A model generated the notes under the pieces. That model did not search any database, was not told the DNA's origin, and was given only the letters and a program-made list of their open reading frames with translations. A program made the translations under genes and the position numbers. This document shows, piece after piece, positions 23,350-31,732 of a stretch of DNA of 64,000 nt (position 1 is the stretch's first letter; the number at the start of each line of letters is the position of its first letter). Source of the DNA: Jeotgalibacillus proteolyticus (GTDB lineage: Bacteria; Bacillota; Bacilli; Bacillales; Jeotgalibacillaceae); contig NZ_PREZ01000001.1 of assembly GCF_002926065.1 (NCBI RefSeq), forward strand, positions 310,001-374,000, in the 5' to 3' direction.

Positions 23350-23607
23350 TTACGAGGATTCTAATGTGTCATGAAGAATCTGCCCTCTAACTAAAATGAC
23401 GTCATTTCCGATTTTAACTAAGTCCTTCCATGGGATTGTGATTTCTCCCCCCCTGCTGAACCATCCCTTCCAATTTCCGTTCCCCTGAATAATAATGGAT
23501 TCAATAACACCCGTTTTCACATTAATATCAATATCAGAAATCGGTCCAAGCTTCTTCCCATCCGAAACAGACACCACATCTTTTTGCTGCAACTCAGAGA
23601 TTCTCAT
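23350..23607 (-). CDS. ylmC: YlmC/YmxH family sporulation protein (PRC-barrel)
   Basis: The 85-residue PRC-barrel protein has ISELQQKDVVSVSDGKKLGPISDIDINVKTG. Annotated in the family as a sporulation protein; the molecular role is unknown. The ATG at 23607 was chosen, with GGGGGG six bases upstream; the ATG two codons earlier abuts the purine run. It follows sigG, and the ABC-transporter gene ylmA found there in B. subtilis is absent. Confidence 0.9.
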   Translation of the reverse strand: MRISELQQKDVVSVSDGKKLGPISDIDINVKTGVIESIIIQGNGNWKGWFSRGGEITIPWKDLVKIGNDVILVRGQILHDTLESS

Positions 23608-23636
23608 TCCCATCCCCCCTTGATAAATCTATTTTA

Positions 23637-23673
23637 TGCAAAAAAAAGAAAGGAGAACACCTCTCTCCTTTCT
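23637..23673 (-). terminator. sigG terminator
   Basis: Minus strand AGAAAGGAGA pairs with TCTCCTTTCT and is followed by a run of T. The stem starts inside the sigG stop codon. Confidence 0.88.
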
Positions 23674-24448
23674 AATGTACATATCGATTCATTTGCTTTA
23701 TTGCTCCTTTTTCCAATCTGGAAACTTGAGCCTGAGAAATACCGATTTCATCCGCTACTTCCATCTGGGTTTTACCAAAAAAGAAACGGTTTTGAATAAT
23801 CATTTTTTCCCTGTCACTTAAATGATGCATTCCTTCCTTGATGGATAATTCCTCCACCCATTGTTCATCGCTTGTCCGGTCATCGCTTACCTGATCAAGA
23901 ACGTAGATCGGGTCGCCGCCATCCTGATAAATCGGTTCGAACAGTGACACCGGATCCTGAATGGCATCAAGTGCAAAGAGAATATCCTCTTTAGGCAACC
24001 CTACCCGTGCCGCAATTTCTTCTATTGTAGGCTCTTTAGACGTTTCGCTAATTAGCTGCTCCTTTGCCTGCAAAGACTTATAAGCGATGTCCCTTAATGA
24101 TCTGGACACTCTGATCGGGTTGTTATCTCTTAAGTACCTTCTTATTTCACCGATAATCATCGGTACTGCATAGGTTGAGAATCGGACATTTTGTCCCAAG
24201 TCAAAATTATCTATCGACTTTAATAGACCAATGCATCCAACCTGAAACAGGTCATCCGGGTTTTCGTTCCTGTGTGAAAAACGCTGTATCACACTAAGTA
24301 CTAATCGCATATTCCCATACACTAATGTTTCTCTCGCTTCATCATTTCCGCTTTGTAAATCAGTAAAGAGCTTTCTCATTTCTTCATTTTTATAAATCGG
24401 TAATGTTGAGGTGTCGACTCCACAAATCTCTACTTTATTGCGTGCCAT
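23672..24448 (-). CDS. sigG: RNA polymerase sporulation sigma factor SigG
   Basis: Late forespore sigma factor of 258 residues. Region 2 is clear (LFQVGCIGLLKSIDNFDLGQNVRFSTYAVPMIIGEIRRYLRDN, about 67-109), as are regions 3 and 4 (helix-turn-helix MEVADEIGISQAQVSRLEKGAI near 231-252). The N-terminus MARNKVEICGVDTS is typical of SigG. Start ATG with GGAGG upstream (CTGGAGGAAAAAAG). Likely transcribed from the SigF-like promoter in the 94-bp gap after sigE. Confidence 0.97.
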   Translation of the reverse strand: MARNKVEICGVDTSTLPIYKNEEMRKLFTDLQSGNDEARETLVYGNMRLVLSVIQRFSHRNENPDDLFQVGCIGLLKSIDNFDLGQNVRFSTYAVPMIIGEIRRYLRDNNPIRVSRSLRDIAYKSLQAKEQLISETSKEPTIEEIAARVGLPKEDILFALDAIQDPVSLFEPIYQDGGDPIYVLDQVSDDRTSDEQWVEELSIKEGMHHLSDREKMIIQNRFFFGKTQMEVADEIGISQAQVSRLEKGAIKQMNRYVH

Positions 24449-24483
24449 CTTTTTTCCTCCAGTCGGGAGTATGGGTTCTCGTT

Positions 24484-24512
24484 CAGTATTTCCCCCGGAA
24501 GAAAAAATATTC
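24484..24512 (-). promoter_or_regulatory. Candidate SigF/SigG-type promoter of sigG
   Basis: Minus strand GGAAATACTG (24484-24493) matches the SigF -10 pattern GGNNANAMTR at every defined base. GAATA (24508-24512) lies 14 bp upstream and resembles the -35 GYATA. Known biology agrees: B. subtilis sigG is switched on by SigF in the forespore. The match is by eye. Confidence 0.6.
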
Positions 24513-24532
24513 TATTTTTGAATTACCTGAAT

Positions 24533-24551
24533 ATGGTGTTTTTCACACCAT
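24533..24551 (-). other. Hairpin at the sigE-sigG junction
   Basis: ATGGTGT pairs perfectly with ACACCAT around GAAAA across the sigE stop codon. No T-run follows, so it is not a standard terminator. It could reduce readthrough or translation of sigG from the earlier spoIIG transcript, which is inference. Confidence 0.6.
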
Positions 24552-25268
24552 TTTACTTACTTCTTTTTGTAATCGCCGTATAATTCTTTTTTCCAGCCTT
24601 GAAATGTATGATTGCGAAATTCCCATTAAGTCTGCTACATCCTTTTGTGTGTGCTCCTGCTGGCCGTTCAGGCCGAATCTGCATTCAATGATAAAAGTCT
24701 CTCTCTCGTCTAAAATCGTCAGCGCCTGCTTAAGCAATACGCGATCCATTCTTGATTCAATATCCTTCACGATTAAATCATTATCTGTTCCGAGTACGTC
24801 AGAAAGAAGCAATTCATTTCCGTCCCAGTCTGTATTTAGCGGCTCATCAAAGGATACTTCGGATCTTAATTTATTCGTTCTGCGCAAATACATTAAAATT
24901 TCATTTTCAATACAGCGGGAAGCATAAGTGGCAAGCTTGATCTTCTTTTCCAAGTCAAAGGTATTAATGGCTTTTATTAAGCCGATAGTTCCGATGCTGA
25001 TCAAATCCTCAATATTAATTCCGGTATTCTCAAACTTCCTTGCGATGTACACAACAAGCCTTAAGTTCCGTTCAATCAGTGTGGATCTTGCCCGCTCATC
25101 CCCATCCGCAAGTCTCTGAAGGACCAGAGCTTCTTCATCACGCTCTAATGGGGAAGGCAGAGCTTCACTTCCACCGATGTAGAAAATATCCTTTACTTTA
25201 ATTCCTAACTTATTGGATGTTTGAAGAAGCCATAATTGCATTGTGCGCTTTGCTTGAACAAGCAGCAT
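24543..25268 (-). CDS. sigE: RNA polymerase sporulation sigma factor SigE (pro-sigma-E)
   Basis: Early mother-cell sigma factor, 241 residues as the inactive precursor. The N-terminal pro-region (about 1-30) ends before the conserved [13 protein letters not shown], where SpoIIGA cleaves in B. subtilis. Regions 2.1-2.4 are nearly identical to known SigE ([21 protein letters not shown]-like stretch and [18 protein letters not shown]). Region 4 reads [21 protein letters not shown]. The start ATG at 25268 sits eight bases after AGGGAG. It is cotranscribed with spoIIGA, whose stop is 12 bp upstream. Confidence 0.97.
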   Translation of the reverse strand: MLLVQAKRTMQLWLLQTSNKLGIKVKDIFYIGGSEALPSPLERDEEALVLQRLADGDERARSTLIERNLRLVVYIARKFENTGINIEDLISIGTIGLIKAINTFDLEKKIKLATYASRCIENEILMYLRRTNKLRSEVSFDEPLNTDWDGNELLLSDVLGTDNDLIVKDIESRMDRVLLKQALTILDERETFIIECRFGLNGQQEHTQKDVADLMGISQSYISRLEKRIIRRLQKEVSKMV

Positions 25269-25280
25269 TTCCATCACTCC

Positions 25281-26156
25281 CTATAGTTGATGACAAGGCA
25301 ATAATTGCAGTGGGTTTAGTAAACAATTGCATTTTTCCTCAAATAATAATGTTTCATTTGTAAATACGACCGGTACATTGTTCAATAAAAATTTTTTGCC
25401 ATTCACAGTACAAGCAACCCGGTCACACATAATGCCAATCATCATTTGGTTAGTTGAATGAACCGTCCTGGATGGGATCATCCTTACTTTCTTTTGCCAC
25501 ATCGTAGGCCAGTCCATAAACTGTTGTCCTGTTAGCGAACTCGAAATCATATCAGGAAGTAATTCTTTTGCTACCTGCGCATTGGCAAATACTACTGGAG
25601 ATTTTGTAAATGGATCAATCACATGATTTCCACTGTCTAAAAATCCATTGCCCCGCCAAGCCTGTCCATTAACTTCAATCTCCACCTGATAGGTAAATGT
25701 TTCTCCAATGTGGTTCATCTGCAGGGACTCTACAATTTTTGTCATACAAACCATTGCTGTAATCAGCAAAAGCGAAAGTATGACAAGCATGCTGAAGGAA
25801 TTTTCAGTAAGCAGAGCGTGTTTTGAATCCCTAAGCATTTGTTTAATCATGTACATCCCGCCGCCAATCAGACTGCTTGCGCCCCAAAATGTAATGCAGG
25901 CTCTCAGGAGACTTCTAAATCCTTTAATGGAAAACGAATACCAGACAATAAAAAAGCTAAAAAGCAAAAACGATAAAATTTCAATTACCTGAGGGATATC
26001 AAAGTTCATAAAACCTGCCTGCATAAGCGTGCTGGTGCTAGTCAGAAACAGAAAACGTCTCCACTTCGGCGGCTGATTAATTAATCTGCCAACCATCCAT
26101 AATACACAGCAATCTACCCAAGAGTTTAACGCCCACAGCGCTTCAAGATGAAGCAT
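25281..26156 (-). CDS. spoIIGA: Sporulation sigma-E factor-processing peptidase SpoIIGA
   Basis: Membrane aspartic protease (291 residues) at the sporulation septum that matures pro-SigE. The N-terminal half has about five hydrophobic segments; the C-terminal protease domain holds the catalytic DSGN near residue 174 (GNGFLDSGNHVIDP). The ATG at 26156 matches the family N-terminus (hydrophobic segment immediately after) and follows GGGGGG by ten bases; the longer frame runs into the promoter. Overall sequence is more divergent from B. subtilis than the neighbouring sigma factors. Confidence 0.94.
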   Translation of the reverse strand: MLHLEALWALNSWVDCCVLWMVGRLINQPPKWRRFLFLTSTSTLMQAGFMNFDIPQVIEILSFLLFSFFIVWYSFSIKGFRSLLRACITFWGASSLIGGGMYMIKQMLRDSKHALLTENSFSMLVILSLLLITAMVCMTKIVESLQMNHIGETFTYQVEIEVNGQAWRGNGFLDSGNHVIDPFTKSPVVFANAQVAKELLPDMISSSLTGQQFMDWPTMWQKKVRMIPSRTVHSTNQMMIGIMCDRVACTVNGKKFLLNNVPVVFTNETLLFEEKCNCLLNPLQLLPCHQL

Positions 26157-26186
26157 CTTGTGGAGTCCCCCCTTTCTTTGAAACAA

Positions 26187-26219
26187 AGTATATCCAAAAG
26201 TAAAAGAGAAAATTGTCAA
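26187..26219 (-). promoter_or_regulatory. spoIIG promoter with long spacer and 0A-box-like -35
   Basis: Minus strand TTGACA (26214-26219) and TATACT (26187-26192) are 21 bp apart. The -35 is embedded in TTTTGACAA, whose complement TTGTCAAAA resembles the Spo0A box TGTCGAA with one mismatch. B. subtilis spoIIG is known for its over-long spacer and activation by Spo0A~P, so this looks like the same arrangement. Confidence 0.75.
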
Positions 26220-26261
26220 AATCAATACAGAAATTCAATAAATATTTCTTTAAAAACCCTC

Positions 26262-26299
26262 AAAAAAAGACTGAATCCCACAATGAGATTCAGTCTTTT
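26262..26299 (-). terminator. ftsZ terminator
   Basis: Minus strand AAAGACTGAATC pairs perfectly with GATTCAGTCTTT around a 9-nt loop, followed by TTTT. It lies between ftsZ and the spoIIG promoter. Confidence 0.92.
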
Positions 26300-26313
26300 G
26301 AATTTTATTTAAT

Positions 26314-27534
26314 TTAGTTGCGGCGACGGTTACGGTTGCGCAGAAACGTTGGAATATCCAGTGTATCTTCTACCGGCTGCTGTGAAGAACGGGAAGGCTG
26401 TTCATGTGAATGAACGTCTTCTCTGTCACGATCTCGATCGCGGTCACGGTCACGGTCGCGCTCACGCTCTCTTGGCTGTTCTCTTTCTCTTTCACGCTCG
26501 CGTTTTGGCGCCAATGAAGAAGGCTGCTGTCTGATTTGTCCGCCCATTTGAGGCCGTGACGGTTTTTGCTGCTGGTTTAAGTTTTCACTAAAACCTGTTG
26601 CAATAACGGTTACTAAAATTTCCTCTTTTAAATCTTCTCTAATAACGGATCCAAAAATCATATTTACTTCCTGATCTGAAGCACTGGCTACAATATCAGC
26701 TGCTTCCTGAACCTCATAAAGGCTTAAGTTATTTCCGCCGGTGATATTCATCAATACCCCTTGAGCTCCGTCGATGGATGTCTCAAGTAAAGGGCTGGAA
26801 ATCGCTTTTTTTGCTGCTTCTGAAGCTCTGTTTTCTCCTGAAGCTACACCTATACCCATAAGGGCAGATCCTTTGTTTGACATGATCGTTTTAACATCTG
26901 CAAAGTCAAGATTAATTAAACCAGGCACTGCAATTAAATCTGAGATGCCCTGCACACCCTGACGAAGCACATTATCCGCTTCACGGAATGCTTCAAGCAT
27001 AGGCGTACTTTTATCGACAATCTCTAGAAGACGATCGTTTGGAATGACGATGAGTGTATCGACTGCCTCTTTCATGGCACCGATACCGCCGCCAGCCTGA
27101 TTCGCACGTTTGCGTCCTTCGAAAGTGAACGGCCGTGTTACAACACCGACAGTTAAGCTGCCTAGTTCTCTTGCAATTTGTGCGATAACCGGTGCAGCAC
27201 CCGTTCCTGTACCTCCGCCCATTCCGGCTGTAACGAAGACCATGTCGGCTCCCTTAATCGCTTCTTCAATCTGCTCTCTGCTTTCCTCAGCAGCTTTTTT
27301 GCCTACTTCCGGGTTAGCTCCTGCTCCGAGCCCGCGGGTTAATTTCCCCCCGATTTGCATTTTAATCTCTGCTTTAGAAAGATTTAATGCCTGAGCATCT
27401 GTATTAACTGCAATAAATTCTACACCTTGTACTCCGTGCTCGATCATACGATTGACTGCGTTGTTTCCGCCGCCTCCTACACCGATGACTTTTATGGTTG
27501 CCAATGAATCTACATTCGTATCAAAATCCAACAT
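26314..27534 (-). CDS. ftsZ: Cell division protein FtsZ
   Basis: Tubulin-like GTPase that forms the Z ring. 406 residues against about 382 in B. subtilis. The GTP-binding signature [10 protein letters not shown] lies at about 106-115 and the N-terminal [11 protein letters not shown] at about 20-30. The extra length is in the C-terminal linker: residues about 343-372 are alternating Arg-Glu and Arg-Asp pairs. The conserved C-terminal peptide [16 protein letters not shown], which binds FtsA, SepF and others, is intact. Start ATG with GGAGG eight bases upstream. Cotranscribed with ftsA. Confidence 0.98.
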   Translation of the reverse strand: MLDFDTNVDSLATIKVIGVGGGGNNAVNRMIEHGVQGVEFIAVNTDAQALNLSKAEIKMQIGGKLTRGLGAGANPEVGKKAAEESREQIEEAIKGADMVFVTAGMGGGTGTGAAPVIAQIARELGSLTVGVVTRPFTFEGRKRANQAGGGIGAMKEAVDTLIVIPNDRLLEIVDKSTPMLEAFREADNVLRQGVQGISDLIAVPGLINLDFADVKTIMSNKGSALMGIGVASGENRASEAAKKAISSPLLETSIDGAQGVLMNITGGNNLSLYEVQEAADIVASASDQEVNMIFGSVIREDLKEEILVTVIATGFSENLNQQQKPSRPQMGGQIRQQPSSLAPKREREREREQPRERERDRDRDRDRDRDREDVHSHEQPSRSSQQPVEDTLDIPTFLRNRNRRRN

Positions 27535-27575
27535 TCATAAGTCCTCCTAATTCATCCAAATTACTTTTTTTAAGG

Positions 27576-28865
27576 TTATTCAAAGAAATACCCCAATAGC
27601 TTCTTGAATTTTCCCTCTTCGTTCTTTTGTTTTGGTTTTGGCTGTTTTGGCCTTGATTCCGGTTGTTTTTTTGACGAATGATCACCGGCACCTTCGTATT
27701 CGGATGCTGAAGGCTGTTTGTCGAGCCTTCCCTGCAGCTTGGCATGTTTGTGAGCATACTTAATTAGTCCGACAGCTGTTGTATATTGTGGTTCTCTGAC
27801 ACCAATATAATCAGGTATTGCGACTCTTACCTGATTTTGAAGTACAGCCTGACCCAGCTCAAGAATTCCCTGCATGTTTGCAACTCCGCCGGATAAAACA
27901 AAACCTCCTGGCAGATTATGAATATTTAATCTCTTTAACTCGTTAATAACCAAATCAAACATTTCTTCTAATCTTACTTCAATAATATCAGAAATTTCAA
28001 GCTGATTGAACTGCTGGTGCTGATCACTTCCTATTATTGGAACACTGAAAACCTCTTCTTCGGATGCGTAATCATAAAATGCATGCCCATGCTTAATCTT
28101 AATTGATTCAGCATCATCTGTCGTTGTTCTCAATCCAATGGAAAGATCCTTTGTAATATGTTCACCGCCTACAGGAACAATTGAAGTGGCTATTAGATTG
28201 CCCTGCTCAAAGACAGCTATGCTTGTTGAGCCGCCGCCAATATCTAAAATAGCTGTTCCCAGGCTTTGCTCATCCTTTGATAAAGCAATGGTTCCAGCAG
28301 CTAGAGGCTGAAGGAAAATATCCGCAATTTCAAGGCCAGCGCGTTCGACACAACGCAGAATATTATGAAGCATTGTTTTAGAGCCCGTAATGACCGTGCC
28401 TTCCATTTCAAGGCGTACGCCTATCATGCCCCGTGGATCTTTTATCTCATCAAGTCCATCAACAATAAATTGCCTCGGCACAATATTAATAATTTCCCTT
28501 TCAGGAGAAATAGGCATTACCTGAGCTGCATCTATTACCCTTGCTACATCTTCATCCCTAATTTCCTTGTCATCCGTTGAGACCGCCACGACTCCGTGAC
28601 ACGGTTGTAAGGAAACATGGTTTCCAGGAATACCTACAATAACATTATGTATATCAAGACCTGTCATTCTTTCTGCTTGATCTACAGCTTTTTGAATAGA
28701 ACGGACCGTTTCATCAATATCAACAATTGATCCTTTTCTTATTCCTTCTGATTGTACGTTGCCTACCCCGATGATATTGAGAGAGTCATGTACTAATTCA
28801 GCAATTATTACTTTCACATTCGATGTTCCGATATCAAGACTAACAAAATACTCATTATTACTCAT
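27576..28865 (-). CDS. ftsA: Cell division protein FtsA
   Basis: Actin-like membrane tether of FtsZ, 429 residues. ATPase motifs include SLDIGTSNVKVII (about 9-21, phosphate 1), AILDIGGGSTSIAVF (about 204-218, phosphate 2) and FVLSGGVANMQG (adenosine). The C-terminus ends in an amphipathic FKKLLGYFFE, the membrane targeting sequence. Start ATG behind GGGAGGTGCC. The segment about 385-418 is a polar, Lys/Pro/Gln-rich linker. Confidence 0.97.
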   Translation of the reverse strand: MSNNEYFVSLDIGTSNVKVIIAELVHDSLNIIGVGNVQSEGIRKGSIVDIDETVRSIQKAVDQAERMTGLDIHNVIVGIPGNHVSLQPCHGVVAVSTDDKEIRDEDVARVIDAAQVMPISPEREIINIVPRQFIVDGLDEIKDPRGMIGVRLEMEGTVITGSKTMLHNILRCVERAGLEIADIFLQPLAAGTIALSKDEQSLGTAILDIGGGSTSIAVFEQGNLIATSIVPVGGEHITKDLSIGLRTTTDDAESIKIKHGHAFYDYASEEEVFSVPIIGSDQHQQFNQLEISDIIEVRLEEMFDLVINELKRLNIHNLPGGFVLSGGVANMQGILELGQAVLQNQVRVAIPDYIGVREPQYTTAVGLIKYAHKHAKLQGRLDKQPSASEYEGAGDHSSKKQPESRPKQPKPKQKNEEGKFKKLLGYFFE

Positions 28866-28977
28866 CCTGTGGCACCTCCCTCAAAAGCAGTTAGTTTCAT
28901 TTATTTCATCATTTAATAGTTGATTTACATTCTACGAAGATTATTCTGCAAAAAAGCCATAAAGCCTTTAAATATCG

Positions 28978-29334
28978 CTAAATTGCATTCTTTTTCTTTT
29001 CATTCCATTGAACAAGCAGCAACCGTCGAATAACGGCGATATTTTGAAACAGCCTTACTCCAAAAGCAAAAATGGCTGCTAAGTATAAGTCTACACCAAG
29101 ATGAACGCCTAGAAAAGCCAAACTTATAGCTAAAACAATATTAAAAAAGAATCCCGATATAAACACGCTGTCATCGTAAACCCCCTGCAAGTAGGCCCTA
29201 ATCCCCCCAAAGAGGGTATCTAGAGCAGCCAAAACCGCAATGGAAAGATAGTTTGAATATTCTTCAGGTATTGAAAGTTCGGTAAATAGACCTAAGAAAA
29301 TACCGACAATTAGTGCAAGGACCGGCAGCCACAT
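28978..29334 (-). CDS. sbp: Small basic protein (DUF1290)
   Basis: The 118-residue, three-to-four-segment membrane protein belongs to the Sbp family found upstream of ftsA in Bacillus. The conserved stretch ALDTLFGGIRAYLQGVYDDSVFISGFFFN is visible. Function unknown; the location between ylxX and ftsA suggests a link with division or the envelope. Start ATG at 29334, just after ylxX. Confidence 0.92.
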   Translation of the reverse strand: MWLPVLALIVGIFLGLFTELSIPEEYSNYLSIAVLAALDTLFGGIRAYLQGVYDDSVFISGFFFNIVLAISLAFLGVHLGVDLYLAAIFAFGVRLFQNIAVIRRLLLVQWNEKKKNAI

Positions 29335-29339
29335 TTAAT

Positions 29340-30065
29340 TTACTCCTCTTCATCAGCCGCTTGCGGTATCATCGAGCGGACATTAATTCTTTTATCGTAA
29401 GCCGGCACTTCAAGATGCTGCTGCGGTTCGTTAATGACGAGCCGGATATCATCGATAAAAAAGTCCTCCTGCAGCTCAGAACCAAGCATTCGGTTATAAA
29501 GCTTTTCAGCCTCCTGCGAATTTTTCGACAGGATTGTCAAGGTGATTGGAAGAGCGGGAAGAGAATTCCCGTTTACTGCTGTGATCCCGTTAATATCTCT
29601 AATAACAGAGACTGCTCCTAAACGGTATTGATTGACTGAGATATGCTGGGCATTAAATAGATATAATTGATTAACAAGCCTTTGCAAAAGGTCAGCGCTA
29701 ATTTTCCCGGCACTGCCGCCCATTAAAACCTCCTCTGCTATTGGCTTTAGCTCAAGGGTAATACCAGTCCCCTCTATTGCTGTCATACCGGCTTCTGTTT
29801 TTAATTGCTCTACTGTTTCTAAAAGAGTTTCTTTCTTACTAGAAGCCTGATCTTTTTCATATTGGTAAATCGTTTTTTCCTGGGCGTCGATTTGAGAAAG
29901 AAGAATGGATTGCTGTTCAAGCTGAACGCCAAGCTCCTGTCGTATTTCCCAAATATCGCGCGTATCGCGTTCAGCAGGTTTTTTAACGGTCTGAAACTGT
30001 ACAGCAACTAAAAAGCCGATAACCATTGAGATTAAAGTGAAATGCAATTTTGCTTTTCTATTCAT
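29340..30065 (-). CDS. ylxX: DUF881 family protein YlxX
   Basis: The 241-residue protein has one N-terminal transmembrane segment (about 8-25), a coiled coil (about 45-90) and an extracytoplasmic DUF881 domain (motifs GTGITLELKP, LVNQLYLFNAQHISVNQYRL). It is a paralogue of the adjacent ylxW product. Role unknown. In the divIB-ylxW-ylxX-sbp segment of the dcw cluster. Confidence 0.9.
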   Translation of the reverse strand: MNRKAKLHFTLISMVIGFLVAVQFQTVKKPAERDTRDIWEIRQELGVQLEQQSILLSQIDAQEKTIYQYEKDQASSKKETLLETVEQLKTEAGMTAIEGTGITLELKPIAEEVLMGGSAGKISADLLQRLVNQLYLFNAQHISVNQYRLGAVSVIRDINGITAVNGNSLPALPITLTILSKNSQEAEKLYNRMLGSELQEDFFIDDIRLVINEPQQHLEVPAYDKRINVRSMIPQAADEEE

Positions 30066-30089
30066 TCGCTTAACGCCTTTCAGTATACG

Positions 30090-30797
30090 CTATAAATCAC
30101 GAATAACCGGGGCCATCCTGATTAACTCTTTTTTCTCCATCGTAAAGTTAATCGAATCGTTTACCAGCTGATCCCGAACTCCCCCGGTAATTGTAAGTGC
30201 AGAGCTCATAACTTCATAATCTCCAATTGCTGTAATGGTAAAAGGAGCTGGAAGCTGTATATTATCTACAGTAATAACCGGACCATTACAAATAATATAC
30301 GTATCGCGGGCAATTCTCTGTCCGTTGATCGCGATCCCTTCGGCACCTGCTATGTACAGCTCATTAATAACATGAAAAAGATGATGTTCATGGACAAGAT
30401 AATCATTAATATTTTCAATGGCAGGATCGTATTCTCCATCCGCAAGAGTGATAGCAACCCCGGGGCCCTCAACTGCGACCTTGCCGAGTATGAGCCTGTA
30501 TTGATCCGCTTCTACAGCAAGGCCGGAAGCATCGTCATTATCTGAAATAGTCCGTTCATATTCCCTGACTGAGTCAAGCAGCTGAAATAGCTCCTCCTGT
30601 AAATCCAGATTTTCCTGCTGAGTCTGCAGCAATTCCTGGCGTGCGTTCTCCTTTTTTGAATTAAACCGGTTAATGGACTGTCCGCCCTGATCATCGTTTG
30701 AAAATTGTTCTTTAGTTATGCTGTACGAAAAGGAGAGCAAAAAACCAAGAACAAGAAAGACTATTGAAAATAAAAGTGTCCTACCCTTCTGTTTCAA
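30090..30797 (-). CDS. ylxW: DUF881 family protein YlxW
   Basis: The 235-residue protein has an N-terminal membrane anchor (RTLLFSIVFLVLGFLLSFSY), a coiled coil (about 45-80), and a DUF881 domain (GPGVAITLADGEYDP, HLFHVINELYIAGAEGIAING). The start was placed at TTG 30797, which follows GGAGGAG at an acceptable distance and puts the anchor at the N-terminus; an ATG at 30821 abuts its GGAGG and is the alternative. It overlaps the end of divIB by 17 bp. Function unknown. Confidence 0.88.
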   Translation of the reverse strand: MKQKGRTLLFSIVFLVLGFLLSFSYSITKEQFSNDDQGGQSINRFNSKKENARQELLQTQQENLDLQEELFQLLDSVREYERTISDNDDASGLAVEADQYRLILGKVAVEGPGVAITLADGEYDPAIENINDYLVHEHHLFHVINELYIAGAEGIAINGQRIARDTYIICNGPVITVDNIQLPAPFTITAIGDYEVMSSALTITGGVRDQLVNDSINFTMEKKELIRMAPVIRDL

Positions 30798-31605
30798 GGT
30801 CTTCTTCTCCTCCGTCGCCATCCTCCAACCCGTCGGTGTCAAGCTCCTGCTGATCCCCACTTTGATAAGCTCTAAAATATGAGCCTACTTCAAGATCAAT
30901 CACTCCTTTTACCGAAGGGTCCAGCTGGCTTACAATGGCAGGGTAATGAGCCATTTTTAAAGCAAAAGTGTCCAGTACAGCAGATACTTCAAAACCATCA
31001 TTCATATAAACTGATATATGATTTTTATCAGTATTTGTCGGTGTTAAAAGAATCTCCGAAATTGACTGCCGGACTTCCGGAGGCAGTTCAGAAAGGGAAG
31101 CTGCCATCTCTTCTAATGTCTGATCCATTGAAAAGCCAACAAGTATAGGGGCATCCTGTGAAAGGCCGCTGCTTTCGATCGATTTGGAAGTAGCTCCATT
31201 TTCAAGAATGGGAATATACTGTTTTTCCTGCTTTATATAAGCAATTTGTCCAAACTCCTGAATGTTTATTTGCAGAGTGGTAGGAAAATCTTTGGAAGCC
31301 TCAACAGATTTCACTTCCGGCTTGCTTAGAAGGTTTTCCTCTACCAGGTCAAGGTCGGTGGCCCAATAGGAATCTCCCAATGATACACCGCTTGCATCCA
31401 TTATTTCATCATCAGTCAGCCACGTGGCTCCCTCAACAGAAAAAGACTGAAATTTACTGTAAGGGGATTGGAAATACAAAATAATAAGAATAACCAAGAT
31501 AAATAACAATACCACAGACAGCAGTCTTCTGTTTGCTTTCTTTCTGCGTCGCTGTTTTAGCTGCGGGACCCTGTCTTCCAGTGAAACGACTGGCTTTCTG
31601 CCCAT
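30781..31605 (-). CDS. divIB: Cell division protein DivIB (FtsQ)
   Basis: The 274-residue bitopic protein has a basic cytoplasmic head (about 1-27), one transmembrane segment (about 28-45), a POTRA domain starting FQSFSVEGATWLTDDEI, a beta domain, and a flexible acidic C-terminal tail rich in Asp/Glu/Gly. It forms the septal complex with FtsL and DivIC and scaffolds PBP2B. Start ATG with GGGAG upstream. Between murB and ylxW as in B. subtilis. Confidence 0.94.
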   Translation of the reverse strand: MGRKPVVSLEDRVPQLKQRRRKKANRRLLSVVLLFILVILIILYFQSPYSKFQSFSVEGATWLTDDEIMDASGVSLGDSYWATDLDLVEENLLSKPEVKSVEASKDFPTTLQINIQEFGQIAYIKQEKQYIPILENGATSKSIESSGLSQDAPILVGFSMDQTLEEMAASLSELPPEVRQSISEILLTPTNTDKNHISVYMNDGFEVSAVLDTFALKMAHYPAIVSQLDPSVKGVIDLEVGSYFRAYQSGDQQELDTDGLEDGDGGEEDLETEG

Positions 31606-31708
31606 CGATTCAACACTCCCTTTTTAAGACAAAAGCGAAAGAAAGCAAAAAAGCTCTCTTTTACTTATGCACAACATATGATGTTTCATTATTCTTATTC
31701 GTTTACAC

Positions 31709-31732
31709 GAAAAAGTCAGCAAAACGGCTGAT
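31709..31732 (-). terminator. Weak terminator after murB
   Basis: Minus strand TCAGC pairs with GCTGA around a short loop and is followed by CTTTTTC. The 5-bp stem is weak, so partial readthrough into divIB is likely. Confidence 0.55.

Noticed and set aside
28866-28977. SigH or SigA promoters expected upstream of ftsA
   Set aside because: B. subtilis has several promoters here, but no hexamer pair of acceptable quality could be picked out by eye.
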